Below are positions 47,919 through 59,937 of a stretch of DNA of 64,000 nucleotides, piece after piece. Source of the stretch: Talpa occidentalis (Eukaryota > Chordata > Mammalia > Eulipotyphla > Talpidae). Below the pieces are notes generated by a model that had not been told where the DNA came from, searched no databases, and worked only from the letters and a program-made list of their open reading frames with translations. Both the position numbers and the translations under genes were made by a program. The first letter of the stretch is position 1; each line of letters opens with the position of its first letter. The DNA lies in NCBI RefSeq assembly GCF_014898055.3, contig NW_023605083.1, positions 95,691,483 to 95,755,482 of the forward strand, written 5' to 3'.

Positions 47919-48223
47919 GGCCTCCCCAGTGGCGCAGCGGGTTGAGCACTGCGCTGTGAAGCTGTCCGCATCCTCTGCAGCACAGGTTTGATTCCCAGCT
48001 TCTGCAGCGTGGGTTCAATTCCCAGCCAGCCAGAGAGAAACCCACATGGTGCGGGAGACCTCTGCTGCCTCACCCGCTGCTCCCCTCAGCAGTGTCTTCG
48101 GTCCATCTGCCTTTTCTGCTCCCTGCTCTGTCTCTGGTGAATTCTCTCACTTTCCCGTGCTTTTTACTGTACCCCAGTTCTTGTGTAAATAAATAAATCT
48201 TTTTTAAAAAATGTTTAAAAAAA
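47919..48223 (+). mobile_element. tRNA-derived SINE, copy 19, duplicated B box
   Basis: Older body type. Flanks aacaaggccagaattag (47902-47918) and aacaagaccaaatttag (48224-48240). Internal tandem duplication of 26-27 bp at 47973-47998 and 47999-48025: both halves contain ctgcag plus a B box (ggtttgattcccag, ggttcaattcccag). Confidence 0.93.
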
Positions 48224-48240
48224 AACAAGACCAAATTTAG

Positions 48241-48705
48241 AGTAAGGAGAGTAAGGAGGGTCAGGCAAGTTCAGGGTTGGATTCTGACTTTACTTAAAAT
48301 TTGGGTATTTTGTTTATCATGGATTTTTTTTTTACACTTAAAATGTGTTAGGTATTGCATTAAATATTATGTATCTCCATTACTGGGTTTTCTGGCTCCT
48401 CTTAAATTTTGCCTTGGGGCAAAATTTAGCATCTCCCTGGTCCTGCTCTGCTGCCAAGGTTTCTAATGCACTCACAGCACAGTCTGTCCTCTTCCCTTGC
48501 TCAATCCTGCCTACTTATTCCTCTCCCTTATAGGAATTGTTCCCAAGCCATTCCCAGTAATTCTGCTATAACCAAATCTAACAGTGTCAGAGTTGAACCA
48601 AATGGGTCTGGGAGAAAACTTGATAGTATGGAAGGTTTATATGATGTGCTCAGCTCCACAACTTAGTAAAAGTGTCATCCTGCACAAAGCATGCAGGCCA
48701 TTACT
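48241..48705. other. Unassigned sequence
   Basis: Nothing recognised. Confidence 0.35.
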
Positions 48706-48709
48706 CAGT

Positions 48710-48850
48710 TTTCCTTCCATGCAAAAGGAGACAATAATGCCCTCTGGCTCATTTATTCCTGGGTCACAGTGAGGAACAAATGAGCTAATCTACGTGAAGA
48801 ACTTAGTTTAGTATTTAGCAAACAGCAGCTGTTTGGGAAATGTTACTCTC
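48710..48850 (+). mobile_element. MIR SINE, decayed
   Basis: 'gtcacagtgaggaacaaatg' and 'agaacttagtttagtattta' with 'gcaaacagcagctgtttggg' fit the MIR 3' half. Confidence 0.5.
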
Positions 48851-50260
48851 CTCCTCTGCGTCATCTTCACCGTCCCTTAAGTCCTGAAACAGGCTGAAGT
48901 GATAAGTACCATGGACTGAACCAAGACTGGGAGTCTGGAGAAAAGGGATAAGACCAAGCTTCACTGGTTTTGCCAAATCAACCTGGGTCTGTCCTCCTGC
49001 AGCTAAATCAACACTCGTTATCCTTTGGCTGCTGATAATCCAACCAACCGCTTCCTGGCAAGATCAGTAATGTGTGAGGTCTTCCTTCTTAGTGGTTTCT
49101 AAACATCTGTGATTAGGGACAATTAGGGATGGGTGTGCCTGCCATTCTTCTCAGCTGAGGAGGAAGTCCTGATGTGCCATTATCAGAAGGCAGACATCAT
49201 CTGTCAGTCACCGTCTCAGGAATCCATGGGCTCACTCAGACCCAACACCAATCTCACAAACTTTATCTGTACCCCTCAAATGCCTCTGACTGCTACTTCT
49301 CACTGATAGCACAGTCTAGCATCTCATTTTCTCAATGGCCAGGAAAAGATTCTTAAATAGCCATAAACTAAAATAGGTGTTACGAAATATCAAGGAACCC
49401 AAGAAAGTCAAATAGAGGAGACAGTCTCCTCCTTCAAGAAGCTGCCAAGATTTTAATAGGGAAGATAGAATAAACATACATATAAGAGACAAGTAAAACC
49501 AGTAGCCATGCACTTAAGATGGAATGGACCCATCTTCCCACATGCCACCTGCCAAAACCCATCAGGGCTCAGGTGACACCTCCACTGTTTAAGCATTCCT
49601 CTCTCCTGCACCCATCCCCTCCCAACCCTAATCAGAAGCCTGAGATGCTTTTCTCAGTTTTAGATATGTTGCCTTAAATTTGGATGTCTGTATCCACGCT
49701 TGTGTATTTTTTTTTCATTTCTCTCTCTTGTATAAATAGGTTTTAACGAATGTTCAGAAATGAATGGCCGTGCTAGGAAAAAAAGGAGGAGCAATGAGCA
49801 AAGAAAGGAAGAAGAGGTTTCTAGGGAGGTGGTTATTTGTGGGGCAGCTTTTGAAGGAAGAGAGCAACATATTCCCCAGAGGCAGAGTTACAAACTGGAG
49901 CTCCAAGGGCCACGTTCAGCTGACCCACACATTAGCTGGACTGGCACAGTGCTTTGAAATTTTAAAGTCTAAATGCCTATGGCCTTCATCTGGCTTCCCC
50001 ATTGAGCTGCATTTTTCCATTACTTCCTGTCTATTCTCTCCATCTATGGTTCATGCCTAGTCCCTAAGGCCACTTGAATTTGTCTCCTGTTCTGCAGCAG
50101 CCTTTCCAGAGCTGCTTTCCTCCTTAGAGTTAGATCCCCCTGGCCACAATACCTGAAGGATTAAGGCTTGTGTGTTTCCCCTAATTTCTCACCCATCTCC
50201 TTACGTGTGGTGGATTAGACCTCTTCTCTCAGAGACAAATAGCAGATCTGGGAAAAGACG
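48851..50260. other. Unassigned sequence
   Basis: 1.4 kb without a repeat I can name. Two overlapping plus-strand frames at 49760-50060 lack recognisable motifs. Confidence 0.35.
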
Positions 50261-50264
50261 GGAC

Positions 50265-50475
50265 ATAGCAGTTAGTGAGTACCCACCACTTCACAAAGCT
50301 TTTTCTGTTTAATCCCACAACTACCTTAAAATTCAGTGTTACTCACCATCCTCATAGGAGCAGACTGAGGCTCAGAGAGATTAAGTAACTTGCTCAAAGT
50401 TGCAGAGCTGGGAAGTAGCAGAGCCAGAATTCAGATCTAGATGTGTCTGCATCCCAGGTCCTTAATCTTTTCATA
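50265..50475 (+). mobile_element. MIR SINE, nearly complete
   Basis: 'gagtacccaccacttcacaa' through 'actgaggctcagagagatta' , 'agtaacttgctcaaagttgc' and 'agagccagaattcagatcta' gives the whole MIR core in order. Confidence 0.85.
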
Positions 50476-50924
50476 ACTTGCAGCCACTGGGAAGGGGCAG
50501 CAAACATCTCAATTTCCATGGACAGAGTTAGGGGAGGGAGGGAGAGGCGACTTTGAAACAGCACAGGGTTTTGCATGCAAGTAATTCTTGTTTATCTGCA
50601 GTAAGGCAGGCAAGTCATGTGCAGATAATCCAAAAATAGTTTCTAATTTTTCTTGGGATAAATATAAATTTTTGGCAACAGACACTCCTTTCAAAGTGTG
50701 TTTTGATTAGAGTTACACGAAAAGGCGTTTTTGTTCTCTAGGGATGTGCCAACTAATGGGCAAAAGGAAAGAAAGACGTGCACCAGCCCAACCTCCCTCC
50801 TGCCCAAAACAGAATTGTGTACAACCCACAGAGCTGTCCCTGAAAGCACACGGGGTGAGTGTGGGGCTCATGGGCTCCGGTGAAATCTCTGCCACTTTTG
50901 GACATGAAACCCAACTCCATCCTC
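50476..50924. other. Unassigned sequence
   Basis: Nothing recognised; an 85-codon frame at 50744-51001 partly overlaps the next MIR. Confidence 0.35.
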
Positions 50925-51065
50925 CTCATGTCACCTTTCAGAGAAACTATTATCTTTTTGCGAAGTGTCTTAGCCAAGGTGACAAGCCAAGGCTAGTTTA
51001 AGAATTGGGATTCAGAATCTAGAACCCTTCATTTAACTTCCTCTCTTTTCAATAATAACCCTCTT
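50925..51065 (+). mobile_element. MIR SINE
   Basis: 'gaagtgtcttagccaaggtg' and 'aagaattgggattcagaatc' are MIR core words in order. Confidence 0.6.
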
Positions 51066-51775
51066 CCCTGATCTTGATGTCTGACAGCTCCAGAGTCAGG
51101 AATCACCAGCGATTAAGATAAAGAGATGTTTGCATATGATTCAAAGTATGGACCAAAAATATCAGGGGCAGAAAATGGTGGCTGAGAAATGCTCTGTTCT
51201 AGGCCCCCAAACTACACACCCTACTTTTGAAAACTAGTGAGAAGCTTGGAGAGAGCTGTGATGGAACTGAAGTTTGGAGTCAGGTAGACCCCCCCTGAGA
51301 TTTGGGGACTTACTTAACCTCTCTTGGCTTTTTTCCACTACAAAATTCAATATGTGACCACTCATAAAACAACCTGGTATAGAAAAGACTCGAATACAAA
51401 TGAGTGATCTTGTTGAGGGTGAAGGACCCCTCTCTTCCAGTCTTGTGGGTCAATTTGAGTTTTGTTTAGTGGCTTAATGATTAAATGATTGACTTAGTGA
51501 CTCGCTGGTGGGTCTCTTCTCTTTTTTCCAAATATCTGCAATAGATGGAAGAGAACTTAATAAACTTCCATGCAAAGAAAAACAGACTCGGACTCCCTCA
51601 GATTCAAAACCCATGCTCTTTGTTAATTTAATTTCTTTTTATGTGCCAGGCAGCATTGTCCTATTTTTAGCATCATCTCATTTAGTATTCAGACAAGACT
51701 TATTCTTATGAATTTATTATTATCTATATTGTTTTCTCCATTTTCATAACCGAGGAAATAGTAATAGATAGTTAT
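51066..51775. other. Unassigned sequence
   Basis: A possible MIR remnant at 51,290-51,350 (ttacttaacctctcttggct); otherwise nothing recognised. Confidence 0.35.
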
Positions 51776-51779
51776 GCTT

Positions 51780-52265
51780 CTTTCTTGGATTCTTTTTTGC
51801 TTAATGTTAGTTTCTGTATTCTTTTGTGTTCTTCAAGTTAAATATTTATACATCTTTTTATTTTAACTTTTTATGCCATATATTTTATCTAGCTAATAAA
51901 AAAAACACAATTAGGATTTTCAGTCTGATTCAATTTCAGAGTTTTTGCCTTTTAGTGGGAGAGGTTTAGACCATTCACATTTATTGTGATAAATTATTTG
52001 TTAACATTACTTCTCTCATCTTGTGCCATGTTTTCTGCTTTTCTATGCTCCATTATAGTTCTGAATTTTCTCTTTTTATTTTTCTTTCCTAAAGTGACTT
52101 TCAACTTGAATGTCTTACTCTTAGTCATTTATTATCACCTTATTTCTTTAAAAAAAAAGTTGAACATACATTTTTCTATTAGTGACTTAGGCTTTCATTT
52201 ATGGTTTCTTCTTTTAGGGGCTATCTTCCCTTCCTCATATTTAGGGAATTCTCTAGAACTTAGTT
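51780..52265 (-). mobile_element. Old L1 ORF2 fragment
   Basis: 'ttttagtgggagaggtttag' and 'accattcacatttattgtga' are the complement of L1 ORF2; the frame is lost. Confidence 0.55.
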
Positions 52266-52299
52266 AAGTGGCCCTTCTGAGAGACCCTTTCTGATTCTT

Positions 52300-53020
52300 T
52301 CAAACTAGAGTATAATTCACCCTCTAGTTTTAATTGAAATTATAAAGAATACTAAATTCCAAAGAAAATAATCAGACTTAATTTATTTTTCCATTATACA
52401 GTATTTTTGCAAGACATCATTGACCTGTTCCTTCATTTTTTTTTTCATCTCTCACTTTTGCTCTCTAGTCTCATTTCTGTGTTCCCAGTACAGTCCATTA
52501 AATTTCTGCTGGATTACAAGTATAATTTCTTAACTACTATCTGTCTTCAGTTTTGCCCACTTCAGTCCACCGTGCACAGATTAATCCTCATAGAACACTA
52601 CTTTCAGTATGTCACTCTTTGGCTCAAAGTTTATATACAAGATGAAATTCAAACTTTTCAACTTGTTACGCAAAGCCCTCTAAAATCTTCCATGATCCTA
52701 CTTTTATTTATAGGCTTATGTTGTACTCGTTCTCAATGTGAACTCTTCGATTCTGAGACTATCTACCTTTTCAATAGCCCTGAAACATACTTTGATTATT
52801 TCTGTCTCTGTGTCTTTCTGTGTTCACTCAAAAACTTCTTCCACCTAATTCCGTAATGACCTTCCCTACTCTCCCACCCTCAGTCCCCACAATATCCCTT
52901 TCTTCTCTTTAAATGTAGCCTTATCCACAACAAAACATTTCTCTTCTAATGTCCAAGGAATTAGGTGAGATATTCTTACACTTAAATAAATCCTTCTTTG
53001 TGTCATTATTTACTCTGTAT
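52300..53020 (+). mobile_element. LINE-2 fragment
   Basis: 'cagattaatcctcatagaac', 'caagatgaaattcaaacttt' and 'gcaaagccctctaaaatctt' follow a LINE-2 3' region. The 149-codon open frame at 52407-52856 lies within it and is not a gene in its own right. Confidence 0.6.
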
Positions 53021-53164
53021 CATTAAATTTAAGGTTATTGATTTTATGTACTACTAAGAAAAAAGGAAATTGCCAATTACACATCTATTAATTTTTTAAA
53101 GGTATTACTTTCTCAGTGATAATAAAGGAAGGGAAAATATGCATCTTAGGTTTAATATAATATG

Positions 53165-53475
53165 GTAGATGTTTTAGGCATTCACTCATTCAATAAATAT
53201 TTCCCTATTGCCTATCATATGCTCAGCACTGGTAGACTCAGTCCAGTCTACACTCAGATAGTACCAATAAATGACATCAACAAGGCACCTACATTCAAGT
53301 GTGTGCTATGTTTCACACATACCTTTTACAGTCCCCAACCTCAAAAGGAAGGGAAGGTCTTTAAAGGTAGAAATTAATGTCTTGTACTTTACCTACTCGA
53401 CAAGTAACGTTTCTCTTATTTTGCACATAGTAGACACACTGTAAATATTTAGTGAGTAAGTAATGAATGACAGAC
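53165..53475 (+). mobile_element. LINE-2/MIR-type 3' fragment
   Basis: 'cattcactcattcaataaat' and 'gcctatcatatgctcagcac' near the left, 'ttgcacatagtagacacact' and 'gagtaagtaatgaatgac' at the right. Confidence 0.5.
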
Positions 53476-54260
53476 TGATGTACTATAAAGCATTATAAAG
53501 TCAGCTTTAAGTTTGGACACAAGAAAATATACCAACTGTTAAAACTTACATGTAGGGGTTTAACATGAATGCCTTAACACTACTTCATAAAAAGGGGAAA
53601 GCTAAAAAAAATGTGGGATGATGTACACAAAAAATGTGTCCTGTTATGTAGCTGTGACTGACAGTTGCCTCAAGTATTCTCTAGGTAAAACAAATGGACA
53701 CAGAATTATAGTTAATGCATTATTTGCACTGCTTTATGAAATTACTTCTTTCCCAGTTATTTGAAATAGCAAAATGACAGATTCTTGTCATTTGTTGATT
53801 TAAGAATTTTTGGTTTTATGCCGCCCTAAAGTCTGCCTTTTCCTGGGAATTCAACCACCTGGGAGGCTGACTTACAGTACAGAGTCACCAAGGAGAGAGC
53901 ACATCAGAATTCCAATGCCTTTGCCCTTCTCCTCTTTGACATTATACAAAATTTGAGGATTCTTGAAATTGCAGGATGTGTACATTAAAAACACCATGGG
54001 CCCATTGTGGTCTTGATCAGCTGAGGCTCCTCATTCTCAGAAGTTCATCCTCTGATTGAGTGCTTCTGTGGAGAACTGAATAAGAGGATCACTTAGGCTG
54101 CCAGCTATGTTCAACAATTCAATCAACAAACTTGTAAAGAGATTTACAGTGTGGTAAGCTCAGTGCTAGCTTGTGAAGCACATACAAAGAGGGGTATGCT
54201 CTGAAGTGAATGCAATGTTATCTTAAATTAATAGTTCTTTAGAGGACTTTTAATTATTCT
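53476..54260. other. Unassigned sequence
   Basis: Nothing recognised. Confidence 0.35.
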
Positions 54261-54264
54261 ATCT

Positions 54265-54380
54265 TGTTTTCATTTTTCATCCTTACAACTATCTAATAGT
54301 TGTAATAATAGCCAGTTATTTGTTCCATTTTATGGATAATAAAAGTAAGGCCCAGAGAGATTCAGAGAATGCCCAAATAC
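54265..54380 (+). mobile_element. MIR SINE fragment
   Basis: 'gttccattttatggataata' followed by 'aaggcccagagagattcaga' is the MIR core. Confidence 0.65.
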
Positions 54381-55945
54381 TAATGGAGAAAAAGATCTCC
54401 CAGATGTTCTTTGTAAATGTAATCCAATGCTTTTTGTCATATTTTTCATGTAGAGCGTCAGGGATATCTCTGGGATGGGTGGAACTGCACAATAATTCCT
54501 CATAAATTCTGGATGGTAATCCAGAAACAGTACCTCCCTCCCTTGCTCCCAACACAAAAGTCAAAGAATCATGCCAAAGAATACTAACTGAATTGAACAT
54601 GTCCAACCCTAAGTGATACATAAAAGCTTCTGTGCAGACCAAATTAATGGAAAGTGATGGGGAGATTTCAAATGTCTCCATGAGTTCCATTTATCGGCTC
54701 TTGTTTGTGGCATGGTCCTGACCAAAGAGCTCCAGATGGAATGCATATAGTGTCTGGGGTCAGCCTTGGGGTTGTGTTATGACTGCAAATTGGCACCTTG
54801 CCAGGTTGGGTCTTCACTCTATCCTCCCCCGTGACCCTGGCCCACTTAGGCTGGCTGAATTATTTAAATATTGTACATTACTAGTTAATAGACACAACAT
54901 ATCGAAAGTTTTACAATCAAATATTTACGCTGCTAGAAAACATTTTACATTATCTTTAAACAGCCATGTCATCTATTTATTTTCATTCTCTGATCTTTCT
55001 GTTTTGTATCAGAATTGGAGAATTTAGCCTATTTACTCAGAAGTAAATATTATGATGAAAATATTGGATGGCTCAAAAGTAGACTTAGTAAAGTGCAGAA
55101 GTATTTTTGTTAGTGTCAGTTGCATAACAACCCCTGCATGGTAATAAATTAAGACATTTCTTTGGGATGGTTGAAGCATGGAGATTAATGCTTCGTGGCT
55201 AGATACTGCTTCTACCTGCCTTTGGCCCCCTTGAGAGAATAGTCCTAATCATTCCTTCTGGCCATTCACTCATTTACTGAAAGGGAGAGAAACTCTTCTA
55301 TAGAAGAGTGTGGGCACCTGCAGGTGATTTCAGTCAAGAAAGTACATTTAATACTAAACTTTGAGCTGCATAAAAGAGTTGACACTTGATGGTCTGAGGT
55401 CTCGGGTTTGGCAAAGACCACCACATACTCCTAACTTCCAAGTGCTTCGCTCTGGCTCTGTGTTATGTTATGTTGCTGCTTTATTACTTCTCAGGAGCTA
55501 GTCACTATGTTTCATGGATAATACCCTGGAAGTTCAGCCCAGTATCTTCTTTTAGGACTGAGTCAGGGAAAGAGACCCTCCTTGAATAGCCAATGTTTTT
55601 TCCATGTTATTTCCAAAGGGCACTCTAAAAGACACAAGGAAGAGGCCAGAACATGAAAGGCTAGAAAGCACCATATTCATGATGAGTCTTGGACCCCATA
55701 TCTCTGACTTTAATGCTCCAGGTCTAATTTCTACCCCTTAGTCTTGAATTGGCTCTTATGTGCTCTCTTTCCTTGGGCTTTATTCCCTTACTCATGTCCA
55801 ATTTTCTAAGCTCTGACTGAACTCCCAATCAGTCTTACTTCTTTCTTACTCCTCACTCTGGAGGCTGGTTAGCCCATACCTTCCTATCCTGACTTACCAG
55901 GAGCCTCATAAGATTTGAGTAAGGTAGTGTAGTGGGTTTAGGGTG
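54381..55945. other. Unassigned sequence
   Basis: 1.5 kb with no repeat or gene recognised; the 124-codon minus-strand frame at 54316-54690 has no recognisable motif and overlaps a MIR. Confidence 0.35.
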
Positions 55946-55949
55946 AGCA

Positions 55950-56165
55950 AGACCTGTGTCAGAGTCTATGCCACTTCCCAGGAACTTTCAACAGTCTTCT
56001 GACCTCCTGGAATTTCAGCTCCTTCCGGAAGGAAGGAAATTTTGTCATAGGGTTGCTATCAGGAATATACAAGATCATATATCAAGAACTTCATACTATG
56101 TTTGGTCCAGAGTGAGTACTCATCAATTAAATAGCAGTAACTATCATCATTACTATTTGTGGTAC
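55950..56165 (+). mobile_element. MIR SINE
   Basis: 'tagggttgctatcaggaata' then 'gtgagtactcatcaattaaa' and 'tatcatcattactattt' give the MIR 3' half; the 5' half is weaker. Confidence 0.6.
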
Positions 56166-56289
56166 AGATGCCCTGACTTCTTCAAATATCTCCCAGGTCT
56201 TCATTTCTCCACCTGCTCTCCAATACTAGCAAGGTATTTTCTAAGCCATTTTCTACATGTTAACTATCAGTGGTTCATAGCTACAAGAA

Positions 56290-57560
56290 GGCATGGGAGG
56301 TAGTGATGTCATTTTGGGAGTGTTTGGGTTTGGAGTACGGGGTCCTTGGGTTCACTCTGGGAAAGGCTTCACCAGAGCTCCAGTTTCAGTGACACACAGC
56401 GAGCTTCTCCATGAGACAGAGATGTTAGTTATATTTAAAGGGCAGATTTATTAGGAAAGGGATAAAATAGTTAAAGACACTTGCATAAGCAGCACTATTT
56501 ACAATAGCTAAGCTTTGGAAACAACCCAAATGCCCAAAAATAGATGACTGGATCAAGAAGATGTGGTACATATACACCATGGAATATTACTCAGCATTCA
56601 AAAAAGATAAACACATGCAATTTGCAGCAACATGGATGGCGCTGGAAGGGATCATGCTCAGCGAAATAAGCCAGAAAGAAAAAGAAAAATACCAGATGGT
56701 CTGACTCATAGCAGGAATCTAGAAAACTTAAATAAGGGACCAGGAAAAAGAATAACTATAAGAAAGAAAATATCAAAATCAACAAACAACTATGAACCAG
56801 AGACACACTATGGGGGGTGGGGGGCGGGGAAAGGAGGGCTTGGGGTCAAAATAAGGGGGTTGTAATTGTATGGGCAATATAAAAATAAAATTTAAATAAA
56901 ATGTGAAAAAAAAACAAAGTATACACTCCATTGGAATAAAGCCCACTTCAAAAATGAAAAAAAAAAAAAAAAAAAAAAAGACACTTGCATAGACACAAGC
57001 GGGCAGGAAGAGCTGCCCCAGAAGGGACAGGTTTGCTAAGACAGGCCTGCATGGTTGCAGGCCTTCAGCCTTGACAGGTCACTGGCAGGCAGGAAGGCTG
57101 CCGCCCTACAGAGGGAGGGAGTTGGTGAAAAGAAGCACCTGCATAGTCACAGGTGGGCAGAGGGATTGCTGCCCCAGCAATCCCAATCAGTGCAAAGACT
57201 GCGCTGATACAGTCTATTTGGGAGGTGCTCGCTCCATGTGAGCTGTCAGTTAGTTGCTAATTTTGGATAACTATGTAGAATTTGAAAGGGATCAGAGATT
57301 CTACAATGGGCTCAATCTCCATATCTTTACCTTTGGATGTGGATACCTGCTTGGATGTTATGCTTTGTAATCTAGGTGCCTGTGCCTAAGGATACTAGTC
57401 TGCCCCTAAGGATACTAGTTTCTGCAACTGTCTCCTCTGTGCCTAAGGATCTTGGTTTCCATAGCTGTGTCAATGGCTTTCCTAATCTTTTCTACCCCTA
57501 CCTCCTTGGGTGAGCTGGATTTCTGGTCTTGTGGCACACTTCCTTTTCCGTTTTTTTTTT
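56290..57560 (-). mobile_element. LTR element split by an L1
   Basis: Minus-strand reading ends with an AATAAA signal (complement of gatttattaggaaaggga at 56446-56463) and an LTR-like gcctttcccagagtgaaccc segment. U3-like sequence includes three copies of (g/c)cctaaggatactagt-type repeats at 57382-57458. A second copy of the family is at 32.8 kb. Exact ends are not fixed; no coding region is evident. Confidence 0.55.
56488..56976 (+). mobile_element. Young 5'-truncated L1 with 3' transduction
   Basis: Perfect 15-bp target duplication, aaagacacttgcata, at 56473-56487 and 56977-56991, inside the LTR element. ORF2 remnant (KIDDWIKKMWYIYT-type residues), stop, G-rich 3' UTR (56812-56850), the family end aatataaaaataaaattt at about 56875, a first A-run at 56906-56914, about 42 bp of non-L1 sequence with its own AATAAA, then a second A-run (56957-56976). 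Confidence 0.94.
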
Positions 57561-57577
57561 TTTTTTTTTTTTTTTTC
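57551..57577. repeat. Poly-T run
   Basis: 27-bp T-run; no retroposon body adjoining on the right was recognised. Confidence 0.8.
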
Positions 57578-57579
57578 CT

Positions 57580-57890
57580 ATTCTTGTCCTCCATCAGTGA
57601 GATGTGTGAAAGAAAAAGCAAAAATAAAGGAGATTGGGGAAATGCAGATTATAAAATCCATGTTTTAGAAGAAAGTGCTCATTACTTTTTTAAAAGTTCA
57701 TATCCAGCAAATTGAAAGGAAAGAAGAGAGACCCCCTTTCTTTGTATCCCATATAAATGAGGTACAAATGAGACGGGAACTTAAACACTGGGAAAGTCAG
57801 CCATAGGTCACAGAAGCCATGGTTCAAAGTCCCCATGTGAGAGTATGAAAAGATTCATTTCTATAAATCTCATCTTCCCCATCAACCAGA
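57580..57890. other. Unassigned sequence
   Basis: Nothing recognised. Confidence 0.3.
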
Positions 57891-57894
57891 TCTA

Positions 57895-59070
57895 TTCACC
57901 AACCACTTAGCAACCTTTTATTGAGAACCTACTATGGTCAAAGTACAGTTTTAGGCACTGCAGTTACAGAGGGGCACGGAAAAGACAAAAATCCCTTTCC
58001 AGTGGTGGAGAGCAAAAATGAAACACCCAAGTGGATAGTTAAATAAGATAACTTCAGTTAATGACAGACTTGAAGAAAACAAAACAGAGAAATTGTTAAG
58101 TATTTGGAAGGAGTAGGCTACTTCAGTTCAGAAGATCAGAGACCTTTCTGCAAAGCTGATAACTATGTGAATAGAGTATAGGCATGCAGAGGCCTGGGGG
58201 CAGGGATTTCCAGGCAGAGAGCATAGCAGATGAGCATGGGGGGAGGTTATTGTGGAGAGAAGCCCAGGCCAGCATGAATAGAGAACAGTAAACAAGGGTA
58301 CGTAAAATGAGTTTGGTGGGGTCAGCAGGTGCCAGATTTGGGGGACTTGAATGCCAGCAAGGAGCAGATGGCATATGAAAATTGGCAAGTTGGGGAGATT
58401 TGAATGAAAGGGACTTAGAAAGCTGTGGGTGGGCTAGGGAAACCCAAAGCATGGCACAACCCTCCTGCCCCCATCCCCCACACTCCACCACAGGGCTAGC
58501 AATAGCAGGACACTCTCACCATTCCTGGTGCTAAAGGAAGAGGAGTTGGTCACCAGGCCCACAGGGCAGGGGGTGAATGAAAATGCCTGGAAACAACTGT
58601 GGTTTTCACAGGGGATGTAGCTGAGGCCAGAGGACCCTGGGAAACAAATGCCCTGACCCCACTCTCCCACCTCCCTCTAACCCATGCCAGAGATCCCCAA
58701 TGGCTGAATATGGTGAGATGTCAAAAGGCAAAAGAGCTTATTGCTCTTACCCATATTGGTCAATCTGGCCCATCACTCGCTAGGGAGAGAGAAGGAGAGA
58801 AGAGCTATTCAGAATAGCCATGACAGGTGTTTAGTTTTATCCCAAGGGCATCGAGAAGGCACTGGAGTTGTAACAAAGGAGTACCTTAAACTGATTTATA
58901 TTAAAATGATCATTCTGGCTTTTGTGTAGAGAATGGACTTTAGAGGGACAAGAATCGAAAAGTTGGGAGAATATTCAGATGACACCATCTGAGTAGGAAA
59001 TGTGTGTTGTGGTCTAGTATGGTGGCTGAAGATCAAGAAAAATAAGTGGATTTAGGATATACATTGGGAA
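57895..59070 (+). mobile_element. Ancient mammal-wide repeat, family not named
   Basis: Begins 'ttattgagaacctactatgg' and 'tttaggcactgcagttacag', continues through 'gatttccaggcagagagcat' and ends with 'aaaatgatcattctggcttt' and 'gtagagaatggactttagag'. This order matches a well-known ancient repeat whose name I cannot give with certainty. Middle part diverged. Confidence 0.5.
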
Positions 59071-59922
59071 AATGAAAACCAAATTCTTCCATTATCATGA
59101 GCTAAAAGAGGCCCTTCTATGATCCTGTGGAAAATAAGAATGAATATCTATCTATCACTGAAACCTCTGCACCTAATGCCAACAAATGTTGTTTTTACAG
59201 TGCAAAGAACCTTCAGATAAATCTATCAGCTTCTGTGCCATTTTTATATATGAGAAGGAAAAAGAAAATAATTTCCCAAGTCTAGCATGCAGAAAAATGA
59301 TTTGTCTAGTCAACTCCCCCCCCCAAAAAAAAACCCCAAATAGCAAAGTCTTCTGGTTTTATTGTTGGCATTATCATAAAGAACATGCTGTGCTTATTAT
59401 CTGGTTAACAGGGTTTCTTTCTGTGCAATGGTGAAGTGAGATATAATCTTTAATAAACAATAAACACAAGTAATTTTTTAATCCCACAGTTATGAAGGTT
59501 TGTAGAATTGTTTTCTGCCCCCTTCCCTTTTTTTGTTAGACATCAAAAATCTTTTTGCTATTTCTCCAAATGTGGTATCATATCCAACTAAAAAGTTGTA
59601 AGGCTGGTTTTAAAAATCCATCAGTGTCTCTTCAAGGATCAGGGTACACCAATCATGAGCAGCTTAAAGGCTTGTGTCATAATACCAGTGTGAAGCCATT
59701 AATTCATTCCTGGGAAGCTTTAGTGTTCCATAAATAAACCTGGATAGCCTGTTAAATTCATGTTTTTTTGTAAGAAAGGCCTAGCATGGAAGGTGATCAC
59801 AGAAAAATTGTGGTAGGGTAGTCTGACCATTCTGCACATGAAAGACCTAATAAATATTGTTGAGGGTAATGATCATTTTTGCAAAATTTACATATAAGAA
59901 TCACAACTCCTAACATCTTTAA
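59071..59922. other. Unassigned sequence
   Basis: Nothing recognised beyond a C8/A9 homopolymer junction at 59318-59334. Confidence 0.35.
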
Positions 59923-59937
59923 AAATAAAGAACAGTT

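Noticed and set aside
52407..52856. Open frame of 149 codons, plus strand
   Set aside because: Falls within a LINE-2 fragment; pyrimidine-rich sequence with few stops.
56290..57560. Intact endogenous retrovirus
   Set aside because: No gag, pol or env frame could be seen; only LTR-type sequence, broken by an L1.
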